From the NCBI GenBank assembly GCA_007922305.1, contig ML677326.1, forward strand, positions 55,980,785 through 56,044,784: DNA of 64,000 nucleotides. Reading direction: 5' to 3'. The DNA is from Dermatemys mawii (lineage: Eukaryota > Chordata > Testudines > Dermatemydidae). Of the stretch, positions 45,796 to 57,165 are shown piece by piece. The stretch's first letter is position 1. Each line of letters begins with the position of its first letter. The position numbers and the translations under genes were made by a program. The notes beneath the pieces were generated by a model that was not told the DNA's origin, searched no databases, and saw only the letters and a program-made list of their open reading frames with translations.

Positions 45796-46479
45796 CACAT
45801 CTGGGTTCCCAATTATAACATACTTTTAATAATACTAGGTTCTTGTCCCAAGATCAGGCCTATCAAACCTCAAAAGTGATCACTGGGAATTCTTACATAA
45901 ACAATATGATTAATACATAATCCACAGATCAGGCTATAACACGAAGAAAATATCTGTTCTAGAAATAGATCTGGATCCTTGATATTCCACATCTGATTAT
46001 AAAGATTGCCTTAGAGTTAAACTTCTGCTACGATCAAATCCAGTATTCTGGTTTTTGCCCCTTCACCCATTCTTTTTATGGGTTGGGTCAAATAATATCT
46101 GAAAAGCGCTCCTTTGTATTGATTAAGAGGGATTTCCATACTGGAAAAAACAATGAAAAACATTTTCATTTCAAGTGTAACTTACGTGGCTAGTCATTTT
46201 CTGCTTTCTATATATTAGTATTATATGTATGGAATAACTCCCTATCACACATTGCCACTGCCATATCTTCATGATCTTGTATCTACATCATCTTATGAAT
46301 ATGTCCATGTATAGAGCCAATTGCTATTGAAATTATTGTACTGTCATAAGTTCAACACTACAGCTTCTGTGCAAGAAAAGAAGCAATAGTACAAATTCAG
46401 TAATGTGAAAGATAAAAATAAACTGAGAAATAAGAAGCACAAGAAATGCCTTCAAGTAATTACAGATGTAGCAAGAATC
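45796..46479. other. unannotated sequence
   Basis: Nothing recognised. Confidence 0.45.
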
Positions 46480-46865
46480 ATGTACAAAATCAAGAAGGGC
46501 TAAATGAATTTATGTTTTCTGTCTGATGAGCTTGACCGTATCCCCTGTTATGAAAGTCCCTTAGTCCCTTTTTAAATCAAATTTGTGTCGGTATGGAAAA
46601 CAATCTTGTGCAATTTTTTGTAGCTTCTAAATGCAGCAAATCCACCACAGAATTACGTATTTACTGTTGTTGTAAGGCGATGTCTGGAATGCCTTCTCCT
46701 GGTTTTACTGACTCTTCAGTTTACAGAGTTTTTCTAATTGGACTAATTAAGAAAGATATGACAAAATTACTCATCTCGCAATTTGTTTTATTGGATCACT
46801 GCTTCCAGTTAATTACCAGGAATTTGACAGGCGGAATGATCCATGAATAATTAGTAACTAATTTT
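46480..46865. other. unique stretch, candidate conserved non-coding element
   Basis: This stretch has no repeat similarity, more balanced base composition than its flanks, and clustered homeodomain-type cores (CTAATTGGACTAATTAAG, CCAGTTAATTACC, GAATAATTAGTAACTAATTT) with TGACAGGCGG and TTGACCG words. These features are what I would expect of an old regulatory element near a developmental gene, but conservation cannot be judged from one sequence. Confidence 0.25.
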
Positions 46866-49800
46866 GGATTAGCAAAAAAAAAATCATATTAGGCATTTGT
46901 GAAGTTGTATGTTCCTGAAGAAAATGGAAAAATATAAACAAGCCAATATTTGTTTAGAGTGATACATGAACACTGTTTATTAATTATTCTTCATCTTAAC
47001 ATTATACAAATTCCAGCTTTACACAATGCTTTAATTTCCTAATGTTTGCTCTAGACTCAGTTGCCTTTCTGAGTTTATCCCTAGGAAAAAAACATATTTG
47101 GGAGTGGGAATAAGAAGGATGCTTATGGGGCCCACAGGAATATCATGTTTGAACCTGGCCTAGTTTTCAGCCAGATGGCAGTGTCTGATATTTAAATTTG
47201 GGTTCAGATATGAGCTAGCATGATGCTGATCTCAGAAGGAAAATATTTCCCAGAAATAAAGTTATGCAGGTACTGTGATTGAATATATACACCATGGCCT
47301 GCAGATTATCAGGAAAGGGATTAAATTAGGGTAAAAGGGACATGGGAAATATTTCAGCCAGCCCTAAGAACAGATACCGAAAAGACCTGCCTCTTAGAAA
47401 AGAGAAGCTTTAGCCAGGAGCAGGATGCTGGCTATGAGAGTTTGAGCAGCAGCCTGTATGAACTTTTCATTTGAAAAACTCTGCAGAATCTCTTTTTAGG
47501 GTGGTGTAAGGAGCAGTAGCCATTAGAGAAGTTCCTGGCAGCATGTTGTCAATGGAACCATATAGACATGGAAGCTGGAGTGGTGGAATTAGTCCAGAAG
47601 GGTATAGCATCAGCAAACATGGCCCTGGTGTCCAGTGGATCTTGGGATGTCCCAGGATTCTGAAGACTCCTGCCTCATGTGATCTAATAATCAGAGACAT
47701 TGTCCTCCCCTGTGTTCTCTCCAACATCAGACAAAACCCTTTGACTAGCTGTGAGTGGGACAGAGGATTTTTCGGCATTGCCAGATCTTTATCCATTGGC
47801 TAAGTTGACTGGGCTAAATTCAGTTTAAGAAATTATCCTCATACAAAATACCTTTTATGGAGAAGAACAGTAACAGGACACACACATTATCTTGAACGTG
47901 AAAGACAAAAAATTAACACTGTGGTCCCAGATGAACTGGGGTAGATCTTCAGCTGATGTACATGGTCATGGCTCCAATGCACACCAGCTGAGGAACTGTT
48001 CTTTTGTCATTGCTGGCTTAACAGGAATTTGGTACACACTTTGGAAGTCTTCTGATACTGTGTTCTATTTATTGTTTCATTTCAGGACAGTAGAAATCAA
48101 GTTATTCATAAATGAGAACTTTGTGAGTTTCCCTTATAGGATGCCCCAAATACTAAACTGATTGCTTCAATCTGCATTCCTTCCTTAGTGTGCTGTTGCT
48201 CCATCTGTTCTGCTGTACTATGATTCCAGAGTACTTTTGGTCATCAGTTTAGTTCAGTTAAACAAGCATGTTAAGTGACACCAGTATGCACTTACATGTT
48301 CTTTGACCTTGTTCTTTAATGCAGGAAACATACAGATTCAATTCTGCCTGGTTTCTGATCATTCCTTTATTCGCCAAATTCCAGTTCCAGGGATTTTTCC
48401 ACTCCATTAGTTTTACAGTAGTGCCTCACTCAGTATGTGCTGTACCAACAATAGTGAAGAACTTATATCATCTACATTACAAGATTAAGATATGTGATTG
48501 ATTTATACTAGTGATGAACTAATGATTTCAATGGAAACATACCCAGCTTTGGTCCTTTATGTACAGGTAGTTTTCATACTGCTAAGAAATTGTGTGTTAT
48601 GATTCCATTGCAAATCAAAAGGAAAAAATGCACTACAATTATTGCAGATGACTTCCGTTCTTAAACCCATTTAAAACTTGATCCAAATCCCACTGAAATC
48701 AGTGGAAATATTTCCTATTGACTTCAACAGAACTTTAAATCAGGCCAAATCTTGCAATGTAACAATCTGAGAGCAATCAAGTGATAAAGCAGAAGGGAAC
48801 AGCACGGAGAGAGAAACAAAAAAGTGAATAATAAAATGTGCCCAAAGGACATGGAATGCAGAGCATGTGGCAGTAAAATGAGAATTTTAAGAAAGCCAAT
48901 ATGGATGAAGGAGGAAAGTCAAGAAATAAAATGAGTGTAAGACAAGGGAACTATAACATGAGCATCATAGAAATTAAATATTGAAAAGACTTGTAAGGCC
49001 ATCATGCCCATACCTCAAGGCTTGGGTAATGTTTAAAACATTAAGTGGAGTGGCTGAAAAGATTGCAAAATGAAGTTGAAAAGGTTACAAAAATTGTCAA
49101 AAGCAAAGGTAGAGATCTAAAAGAGTGCACACAGGCCTTGATGAATTAGAAAAACTTTGAGTTCATCTCAACATGCAAGAAAATAATGAAAAACAATAAG
49201 TGGGAAGACTGCTAGAGTCATTTATACTCTGGGAAATAAAACCACACGATTCATATTTTCACCTTGCCCTTTAAATGTTAGCAGATGAGAAATGCAGATC
49301 TTCATTTCAAAAGCTTGTACTCTGTGTGTGCTAGGTCTTGATTTAATATCAGAGAGACCCTCTTGCCTTCATACTAGCCCCACCAGCACTGCACCTTCAC
49401 TCTTCTTATCTCTATGTCCAGACACTTCTTAGGTAACAATTCTGTAACTGATAACATCTAAGTGTGAACATCATAGAAATTACAGACAGAGAACACACCT
49501 ATTAGGTTATTGAGCTCCTCTCTAAGGTTTGGGTAAAACAGGATTAGGCATTTACATGGATAACAAATATACCCAGAGTTGTCGTAACTATTAGAAGAGA
49601 ACAAGAATATTATTAACCCTCAAAACTGTGTGGTATAATCCAACATCTAACATTAATGGGGTTTAAGAAGAAACTTCCCTTGTGAGTAGGTTTACCTATA
49701 ACTACACATTTGGTACAGGTCAGTGTCAGACAGAGAGACAAAATACTGGATTGGCTGGACCAGTCATTTGATTAAATAGGTTAATTCCTAGGGAAATCAT

Positions 49801-50225
49801 TCACCCAACAACCAGCAAAGCAAACTAGCAAGTTAATCAACAAGAATAATGAAAATTTTTCTAGCATTACTTCAGCTAGAGAATTATATAGCTCATGCAT
49901 CATTCAGATATCAATGTCTGAGGGAAGAAATTTATATATCCAGAGATATTAAACATTGTAACCAGCAGGAAACTTCACACAACTGGATCTATACATCACT
50001 TTCTAAATAACTAGACGCCAATGTTTCTTTTGCAGTTCTCATATAAGAAAGCACTAAAGTTACATTTTCAATTTTCTGGGCAGATACATGGTTCCAGCAC
50101 CTACTTTCTCATTTCTCAGTACATTAGAAATGAGAAGTCAGGCCAGACAATGTTCAGCTCATTCAGCAATCCAGATGATGTTTTCTCTCAATACCACGAT
50201 TAATTGTATACTTTTGGATAGTCTT
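46866..50225. other. mostly unannotated, with two weak CR1-like tails
   Basis: No gene is recognised. The segments at about 48960-49035 and 49468-49560 both start with a CATCATAGAAATTA-type edge followed by an AAGGC/TAGGTTATTGAG region and may be short, old CR1-like ends on the minus strand. A copy of the dispersed motif lies at 48672-48750. Overlapping 86- and 109-codon frames at 47467-47803 lie on opposite strands and have no domain. Confidence 0.4.
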
Positions 50226-50229
50226 CGGT

Positions 50230-50400
50230 AGAGGTAGTAAAAAATGTGAAAAATTTTCCCTTTGGAAAAAGTAGTTTCACTAAAACTCAAACCCTTCCAT
50301 AGGAAAATGTCAACTTTATTTCCCCACCACCACCACCGCCAATTTTCTAATGGAGAAAAAAAAAACAATTTCCAGGAAAACTTGGTAACATTATTAAATG
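50230..50400. repeat. probable fragment of the AAAATTTT-rich dispersed element
   Basis: GTGAAAAATTTTCCCTTTGG, ATAGGAAAATGTCAACTTTA and a CACCACCACCACC patch followed by ATTTTCTAATGGAGAAAAA resemble the style of the copies at 43.6 and 54.4 kb. No terminus is preserved. Confidence 0.3.
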
Positions 50401-50883
50401 ACTTCGGTGCAGCCATGTTCTCAACCTTTTGTTATTTGCTTTCTGTGAAAATTCAAATTGATCAAATTCACTGTTAAAAATGCTTTTAGAAAGAGAATGG
50501 TAAAGTTGGATGAGTTTTTGCAAATAATTACTTATGAACTTTACATCAAGAAATGTTTACACCCAGTCATAGAGCAAACCCAGTATTTCAACAGATGGGA
50601 CTTATCTGACCTATCACAACAAAGCAACAAAGTTCTCCCATTCTAACAATAGACTGACAATATATTGGTCAAATACATGTGAATAGCAAATACATTCAAG
50701 AGCATTGTGATAGATGTATACCCATACAGCCATGGCAATCTAATGATCATCCTTCTCCGTACACATCCCCACACAATCTCCCATATACTAAATTAAATTT
50801 CTTGATAAGCAATGGTAAGCTTCAGCTTTTTCTTTCCTCCATTGCAGGACACCCATGACCTCAAAAGATCCATGCACCTTACA
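50401..50883. other. unannotated sequence
   Basis: Nothing recognised. Confidence 0.45.
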
Positions 50884-51005
50884 TGGACTGCTTTCTACAC
50901 TTTCTGGTTCCCCCACTTCCTTGGGAGTACAAACTCCAAACTTTCATCTCTCTTCTCAGGGAATGACTGTTCTTTCCCACCAGCAGCCTTTGTTTGTTCT
51001 TGCCC
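50884..51005 (+). repeat. partial duplicate of the LTR-like unit's 3' region
   Basis: TGGACTGCTTTCTACACTTT and the next 100 bases (AACTCCAAACTTTCATCTC, GGGAATGACTG) are a diverged direct copy of 51480-51600, inside the unit annotated next. The sequence between 51006 and 51129 has no counterpart there. Confidence 0.75.
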
Positions 51006-51129
51006 AGATCCTAGGTCAGAGGGGAAGTCAGATAAAACTCAGAGTTCCCATAATCACTTTCCGAGGATATTCCTTCTCATCACGGTATTTAATTTGGGCT
51101 TTTGGAATTGGTATTTTTAGTATCTTCCT

Positions 51130-51728
51130 TGTGACGGTGCGTCATGGGTTCCACTCACCACTAGTGATGCCTCCTCCTGCCCATCCCAGGAATTAGCTTT
51201 GCCAGGCATCTTAGTCCCTCTCTGGTGAGGTCTTCCCCTGTCCTATGGCCCCTCTCACTCCAGGAACGGCAGTCTCCTCTTCATGACTCAGGCCTCTATC
51301 CATCTCACTACATGGCTCCTCCTTCTGGCAAGTTACCCAAAGTCCTTCCATGCAAACAGTCTCAAGTAATCTTCTCCAATACTGCCCTGAGGGGGCCACT
51401 TTCCCAGGGGCCAGTTGGGGAACCTGGCCCTACCTGTTTCTTCTGGGCTTTACTTTCTCAGCCCTTACTACTCCTTTTCTGGACTGCTTCCTACACTGCC
51501 TGGTTCCCCACTTTCTGTGGGAGTATGAGCTCCAAACTCTCATCCTTCTTCCTAGGGAGTAACTGCATTTTCCCAGTACCAGCCTGTCTGTTCCTACCTA
51601 GCTGAGCCCGCTTTCAGTGAATTCCCTGCTTCCTAACTCCCCCTCCGGGTGCAGCCTATGGAGTTAATTGGCCTGCCAGACCATCTTCACCCCTTCCAAT
51701 GTTGTGTGGGAGCAGCCACCCCATCACA
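51130..51728. mobile_element. LTR-like unit (probable solo LTR)
   Basis: A 599-bp block begins TGTGACGGTGCGTCATGGG and ends CACCCCATCACA, so it is bounded by TGTGA and TCACA inverted ends. It is C/T-rich on the plus strand, unlike its flanks. No convincing direct duplication was found at the borders (ttcct versus agttg). The ends resemble those of the unit at 21.1 kb (TGTGAC/GTCACA), but the interiors do not match by eye. The frame of 126 codons within it is a composition effect. Confidence 0.5.
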
Positions 51729-54391
51729 AGTTGATAACTCACACCTCTTAAATTGTGGAATATCTTTGTGGTACTTATAAGTTAAAATCAGGTAGAATTT
51801 CAAACTTGGCCTATAAATAGTTTCATAGAGTATTATGTCCATGAGCAAAAATAATTATGACCAAGAAAAACTTGCCTATTGCACATGTACAATATAGCAT
51901 TTATTAATTTGGAATGTTTGCATACTGAGAGAGAGGGACTGCATTTGTGTGTATTATTTTCATGTGTTATTAGGACCTTAATAATCCTGAATCTGATTCT
52001 CTTCTTAATAGATATTAAAACTCCTGCAATTCTTTTATGTTACATAACATATCCAAAATTAATTTTTATTTATGAAATTTAATGTTCTGTACCCTATTAA
52101 ACTGAAAATTTGTCTGTACTAAATTGAATCTGAGCAAGTGACAAAGTGAAGGACAGCATACACTAAATGAAATGTGTATAATCTTTTAACTTCGTTGACC
52201 TAGTCCAGATGCTCACAAAGGGACCCCTGGAAACTAACAAAGGATGTGTGTTGTAATGAACATAATGGGGTAAACTCATAAGGGGTGATTATGATTTAAT
52301 TATGTTCTGTGATTGATAAGAGGTATTTGTTATTGCAGATGTTTTCTGTAATTTATGAAATAATGACCCACTGAAAGATATTTTTAACTCAATTGAAATT
52401 GCCATAGCTGTTAGTAATAATGACTGGATTAGAAATCCCTTTATCAGTCTTGTAAATGGATATGATGAACTGAGATATTAAAAACAGAACACACAATGGG
52501 ATCAACTGTGGGAAAGTAATTTTTCCATTTCCCACAAAGGAATTTTCTTTATCCTATACTGGATTGTAGAGGCATGAGTTTTGGAAAGCCAGTTGGGAGT
52601 GAACAAGCTGCTATCACTTCACAAAGTACAGAGACCTGGTAATGTATGCATGTTTTTCTTTCTGTATTCTGTATAGTGCTATATTAACCTTTGACTAGTA
52701 GTCTTTGATTAAATAATTCCAAATGAGCCAATTAAATTCAAACATGCAACTCTCTTCTCACTTACATGGGTGTAAATCAGATATAACTCCACTGAAATAA
52801 GTGTGAGTAGAGTAGCACTTCAACTTGGTTACTCCCTAAGTTTACTTTATCTATGAGCATTGAACAATACATTTAATTACGCTGTACAATGTAACTTCGT
52901 CATATCTCTTTACAATATGGATGACAATGGTTGTCTAGTATGCTTTTCTCATTTAACCTGAATAGTTTTTTATGTTCCATCCCACATTCCATTGAAAATA
53001 CATTACATGTTTATATTTTGATTTCTATTACTGTTCCGTTTTGTGCCAATCTCAGGAATCATATTTTTAATATAGTGTCCTTAATATACACTATCACAAA
53101 ACACTTTACATGCAGAAAAAGTCATATGGTGAACTGGAAAGAAAAAGCTTTTAAGAGACATTTAGGGCTTCAGCTTGCAAGATGCTAATCACTTCCTTTA
53201 ACATGCTGAGGACAATTAGCTACCACAGACTTCAAAAAGAGTTGAGGGTTCACAGCATGTCACTGATTTGTTCATTTAATAGCTTTCTTTCTCTCTTCAA
53301 CGCATCACTGTTTTGGGAGGCACCTTACAGGATCATGCCCTTAAACAGATTAAATGATTCATGAGGGAGAGAGTTTTAGTCACAGAAGATGCTGAAGCAG
53401 CACAAGTGAAAGTGAAGCTAGACTGTGAAATTTTCATTAGTAAATTTCAAACTATATAAAACCAGTGTAGTTTCAGGTTCAAACAAAGACATGAAATTAA
53501 CTGAGTTTCATTCAAATCTTTTGATGGTGCAAAAAAATATGCTGAACCTGGAAGCAACATTTGCCATCTCACTTTCTGAAGATGAATGCCTATGTAGAAT
53601 TGTGTGGATCTGTTCAGTTTTCACTGTAAAGCAAAAGGTCATATGATATATTTTCTGGGCCTCAGGCTGACTGAGATTACTTATGTATTTAGTATGCAGC
53701 TATGTCACTTGCTGTAGGATCTAAGAGATTGGCTATGTTTAGTTGTGTTATAAATCCAAAATACTCAAATGCACACAATAATAATGTTAATCAGGGATGG
53801 ATTAGGGTAATCCTAAACACACCATAACATGGAGCCTCCTGTGGCTCCATTGTCCAGCTTGGAGTGGTGATGGCAGGGCAAAGCAGCGATATCCCCAAAG
53901 CAGTATTTGGGGCTAATCTCTCCTCAAGAAACAGATCAGTGGGTTTTAGAGTTAACACATGATTGAGATGCATAAGGCAGTTCTTCTGTCTTGGAGCTAT
54001 TATGTCAGGCCTTCTGCAGATGCCCTAGTTTTTGTTCAGACAGTGACGGCTAGAAAATTATATATTTTTAAAAGTAAAGCTTGGATGTACATCACACGAC
54101 CCTAGGAGCTGCAGCATCTTTGAATCACTACATGAAGATGCAATAGTAAAGTACCCACTGGAATAAAGGATTTTAATGGTCAGGTCTCCATTATGGACTA
54201 AATTTTGGTCTCACTGAAAACAAAAGTTCCCATTGACTTTAGTGAGACCAGTATTTTGCCCTGTGCAAACATACGGTTAACACTGATTCAGCTCTGAGTG
54301 ATCTCTTAACCTGCACTGCATTCAGTCCAAAATTCTAGATGTATCTATTGAATTGTTATATACATTATGAAATTCCCATTATGTGAGTACT
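51729..54391. other. unannotated AT-rich sequence
   Basis: No gene is recognised. The part at 52255-52450 is repeat-free and TAAT-rich and could be regulatory. Copies of the short dispersed motif lie at 52768-52815 and 54195-54262. Confidence 0.4.
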
Positions 54392-55361
54392 ACAGCTGGT
54401 CAGAAAATGTTTTTTTTTCCTCACAGAAGAAAAATTGATGAAACAGAACAAATATAATTTCCATTGACATTTTCCATATAAAATTTTGACTTGTCACAAA
54501 AAAGCCCCACATTGAAAATTTTCAGCCAGAAATTATGGTATCCAAACATTTTGTCTATATTTTGGGGAAAAATGAAATCTTTTGACAATGTTTCATTTTG
54601 GATTGGGGAACTGAATCAAAGTATTTCATTTCAGCTCAGATCAACATAAAGGGCTCATCTTCACTATGGGGGAGATGCAGCAGGTATCTATTTAACAGCC
54701 TAGTGAAGACCTGCTAAATCGACAGCACAGCACTCTCTAGTGCACTCTGGTATTCCAGCTCCCCAAAAAGAGTAAAGTTAATTGACCAAACAGCGTCTTC
54801 TGTTGATGCAGCACGATGAAGACACCGGGGTAAATCTGTTGAAGCTACATTGACTCCAGCTATGTTATCCACATAGCTGGAGTAGTGTAACTTAGGTCAA
54901 CTTACCCCAGCAGCGAAGACATGCTCTTAAACTGTCAGAGTGCTTATGAGAGTTACAGTTCAGGAGCCTCATGACCTCATTTTCTCCTAAAGGCCAGACT
55001 CCCTGGCTGGACTCACTCTATCCTGATGCACCATGGTCCCCCTTCTTGATCAGTTGCTGTGATGCATCATGGGAGTCCAATGGCCACTATTCATTGAGGG
55101 AAATGTGGTCTGACTGGGGAACCCAACCCACAAAAGACAACAAAGGCATAAGCATCTGAACTCTCGTGAGGCATTTCCATATTCAAATTTTCAATTTTTG
55201 GCTGAAAAGTTTTCAGTTTGAGATTTTTCTTGGGATGGAGCAGGATTAATGAAAAGTTCAAGTTTTCTGCTGAGCAGACACTTTTTGTGAAAAATTTAAT
55301 TTAGATAAATACAATTTCCATCAAATCTCAGTTTTGAAGGAAAGTTTTAAGCCAGCTTCAA
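54392..55361. mobile_element. composite element with AGCTGGTC-type ends
   Basis: The left end is ACAGCTGGTCAGAAAATG and the right end AAGTTTTAAGCCAGCTTC, decayed inverted relatives of a GAGCTGGTC terminus. Both flanks of the interior are made of GAAAATTTTCAGCC / GGCTGAAAAGTTTTCAG type words, which are inverted copies of each other (54514-54530 and 55199-55217). The middle carries GATGCACCATGG and GATGCATCATGGGAG as an internal inverted pair (55025-55073). A Harbinger-like MITE was inserted into the left part. No transposase is present. Confidence 0.55.
54650..54927. mobile_element. Harbinger MITE with exact TAA target duplication
   Basis: The unit starts AGGGCTCATCTTCACT and ends AGCGAAGACATGCTCT, which pair as an imperfect inverted repeat (11 of 16). 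It is flanked by TAA on both sides (54647-54649 and 54928-54930), the TWA duplication of PIF/Harbinger. Near the right side CCAGCTATGTTATCCACATA-GCTGG forms a short stem. It is nested in the element with AGCTGGTC-type ends and therefore younger than it. Confidence 0.8.
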
Positions 55362-56934
55362 CACTATTGCCAATAATCTTCTTGTACTATTTAACTTTCA
55401 TTGTTAATTAATAAGAATATTAGCACTCCAGAATTACATGCAGCTATAGGACTGTGCTTATCTAATTCATTTACAAAAATGTTTTTTACTAGATTTTTGT
55501 ATTATGATTGATTAACTCTTTACTTCAAACAAGAACCTTAGAAGCAAGAGTTTACATAATGGCAAATATTTCACATTAAATAAATATACTGCCCTCATTT
55601 TCCTATTTTTCACTACACTTACAAAACACTAACAGCTCTCTAATAATCCAATATGCTTTTAAGAGCTCACTCATTTTTGTGTCTTAACTAAAATAATAAC
55701 TAAGCAATATGATTATTACAAGCAGCTGAAGCACAGGCTTCTTATTCACATATACACACACAGCAATATCAATACCTGGAGCAACTCCCCTTCTGCAGGT
55801 AAAAAAATAGATCATTGTGAGGCTCAGTTATAGGCATTTCATTTTAGTGTTAAGACCAACAGTTCTTCTAGATTATGTCAAAGGATCTAAATGAATGTCC
55901 TTCTTAATTTCTTTAGTTTTAAAATAATGAAGGTTAAAATGGCACTTCCATCAATGGAACTTATATGATTAAGTGCCTAGGACACTTATTAATCTAAATC
56001 CTGTTTTCATAAAGTCACTTACATGTTTACGGAAATTTTACCCAAATTGCTTTGTGAAGAAGAAAATAATACCTCCAAAAGTTAAATTTAAAAAGTTAAG
56101 CCCTGGGGATTTCCCCTCCAGATGCATAAAAGCCAAAGAGGAGATTGTCCCAAGACTGCATTTGTCCCAGATATATGATGTCTCAGGACTCTGAGAACTA
56201 AGTGCTGCATGGATGCTCAGACAGGACAAAATCCTAGCCCCAGTCAAGTCAGTGGGAGTTTTCATCGACTTAAATGGAATCCATATCTATCCCATTGCAC
56301 AGAATTGTTTGCTGAAGCCCCGTATGTACTTCACTACTGAGTTTTCTTCCTTTGGTTCAAAGATACCCACTACATAATGAAAGGGACTTTCTGAATTATT
56401 AGGATTTTGAAGAGTTTAACATCACAGCTATCATCCTCAAGTTTTTCCTCGTGAAAAGATTTTTTTTCCTGCACTGTCAATCTGCAAACCCTTCTGAAAT
56501 CAAGTACTCATCCAAAAATCAAAAAGATGGCAAGATTTTTTTTTTGCAGGAAACTCATGATGAAAACAAAAGTTGATATCATAGTGACTGAGTAACCTTT
56601 AGCATCTGAGTCCTGTCAAGTCACATATGTCCTTTTCTGTTTCACCAACTTCAGATCCTATTGGAGTTGACAGAGCCCTACATCTGCATCTGCCAGAAAT
56701 CTAGCTACGATAAGCTCATCTGGAAGGTACTATGCTATAATCAGAGTCACCTGGTTTACACATTGTGTCTATGTTGCCTTAAGCAGAACATAAAGTCTGG
56801 TGATTGAATGGTAAAATAATTCTCTTCACTTTGTCACATATGAACGCTGGTTCCCACTCAGTAATGTTGCATCTTAAACTTTCACCCCTGTTATTCTCCT
56901 GCTTATAGATGAGATTATAGAGAATATAATACCT
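55362..56934. other. unannotated sequence
   Basis: No gene is recognised. A copy of the dispersed motif (CAAGTCAGTGGGAGTTTTCA) lies at 56243-56280. Confidence 0.45.
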
Positions 56935-57165
56935 TTCACTCAAGGATCTGAAAGCACTGTACACACATCAATATATAAACCCTCAACCCTCCTGTGAGAT
57001 AGGAAAATAGTACTATCCCCATTTTATTTTTGGGCAAAAAGAAACCTGAAAGAAGTTGTGATGTGATGGAGAGCAGATAATGAGTCAGAGGCAGCACTGG
57101 AAAAGAAGCCAGGAGACCAGACTGTCTTTGTGTATTCTATAACCACTAGATAAATATTCCCTCTG
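56935..57165 (-). repeat. MIR-type SINE with L2-like tail
   Basis: On the minus strand the unit has a head with TAGTGGTTATAGAATACACA, then TCTGGTCTCCTGGCTTCTTT, a decayed core, then AAATAAAATGGGGATAGTAC and CCTATCTCACAGGAGGGTTG, and a tail with CAGTGCTTTCAGATCCTTG (the plus strand shows CAAGGATCTGAAAGCACTG). This is the order of a MIR ending in an L2/L3-like tail. Confidence 0.7.

Noticed and set aside
51130..51605. Long open frames through the LTR-like unit
   Set aside because: Pyrimidine-rich strand composition explains them, and a similar composition is seen without openness in the partial duplicate.
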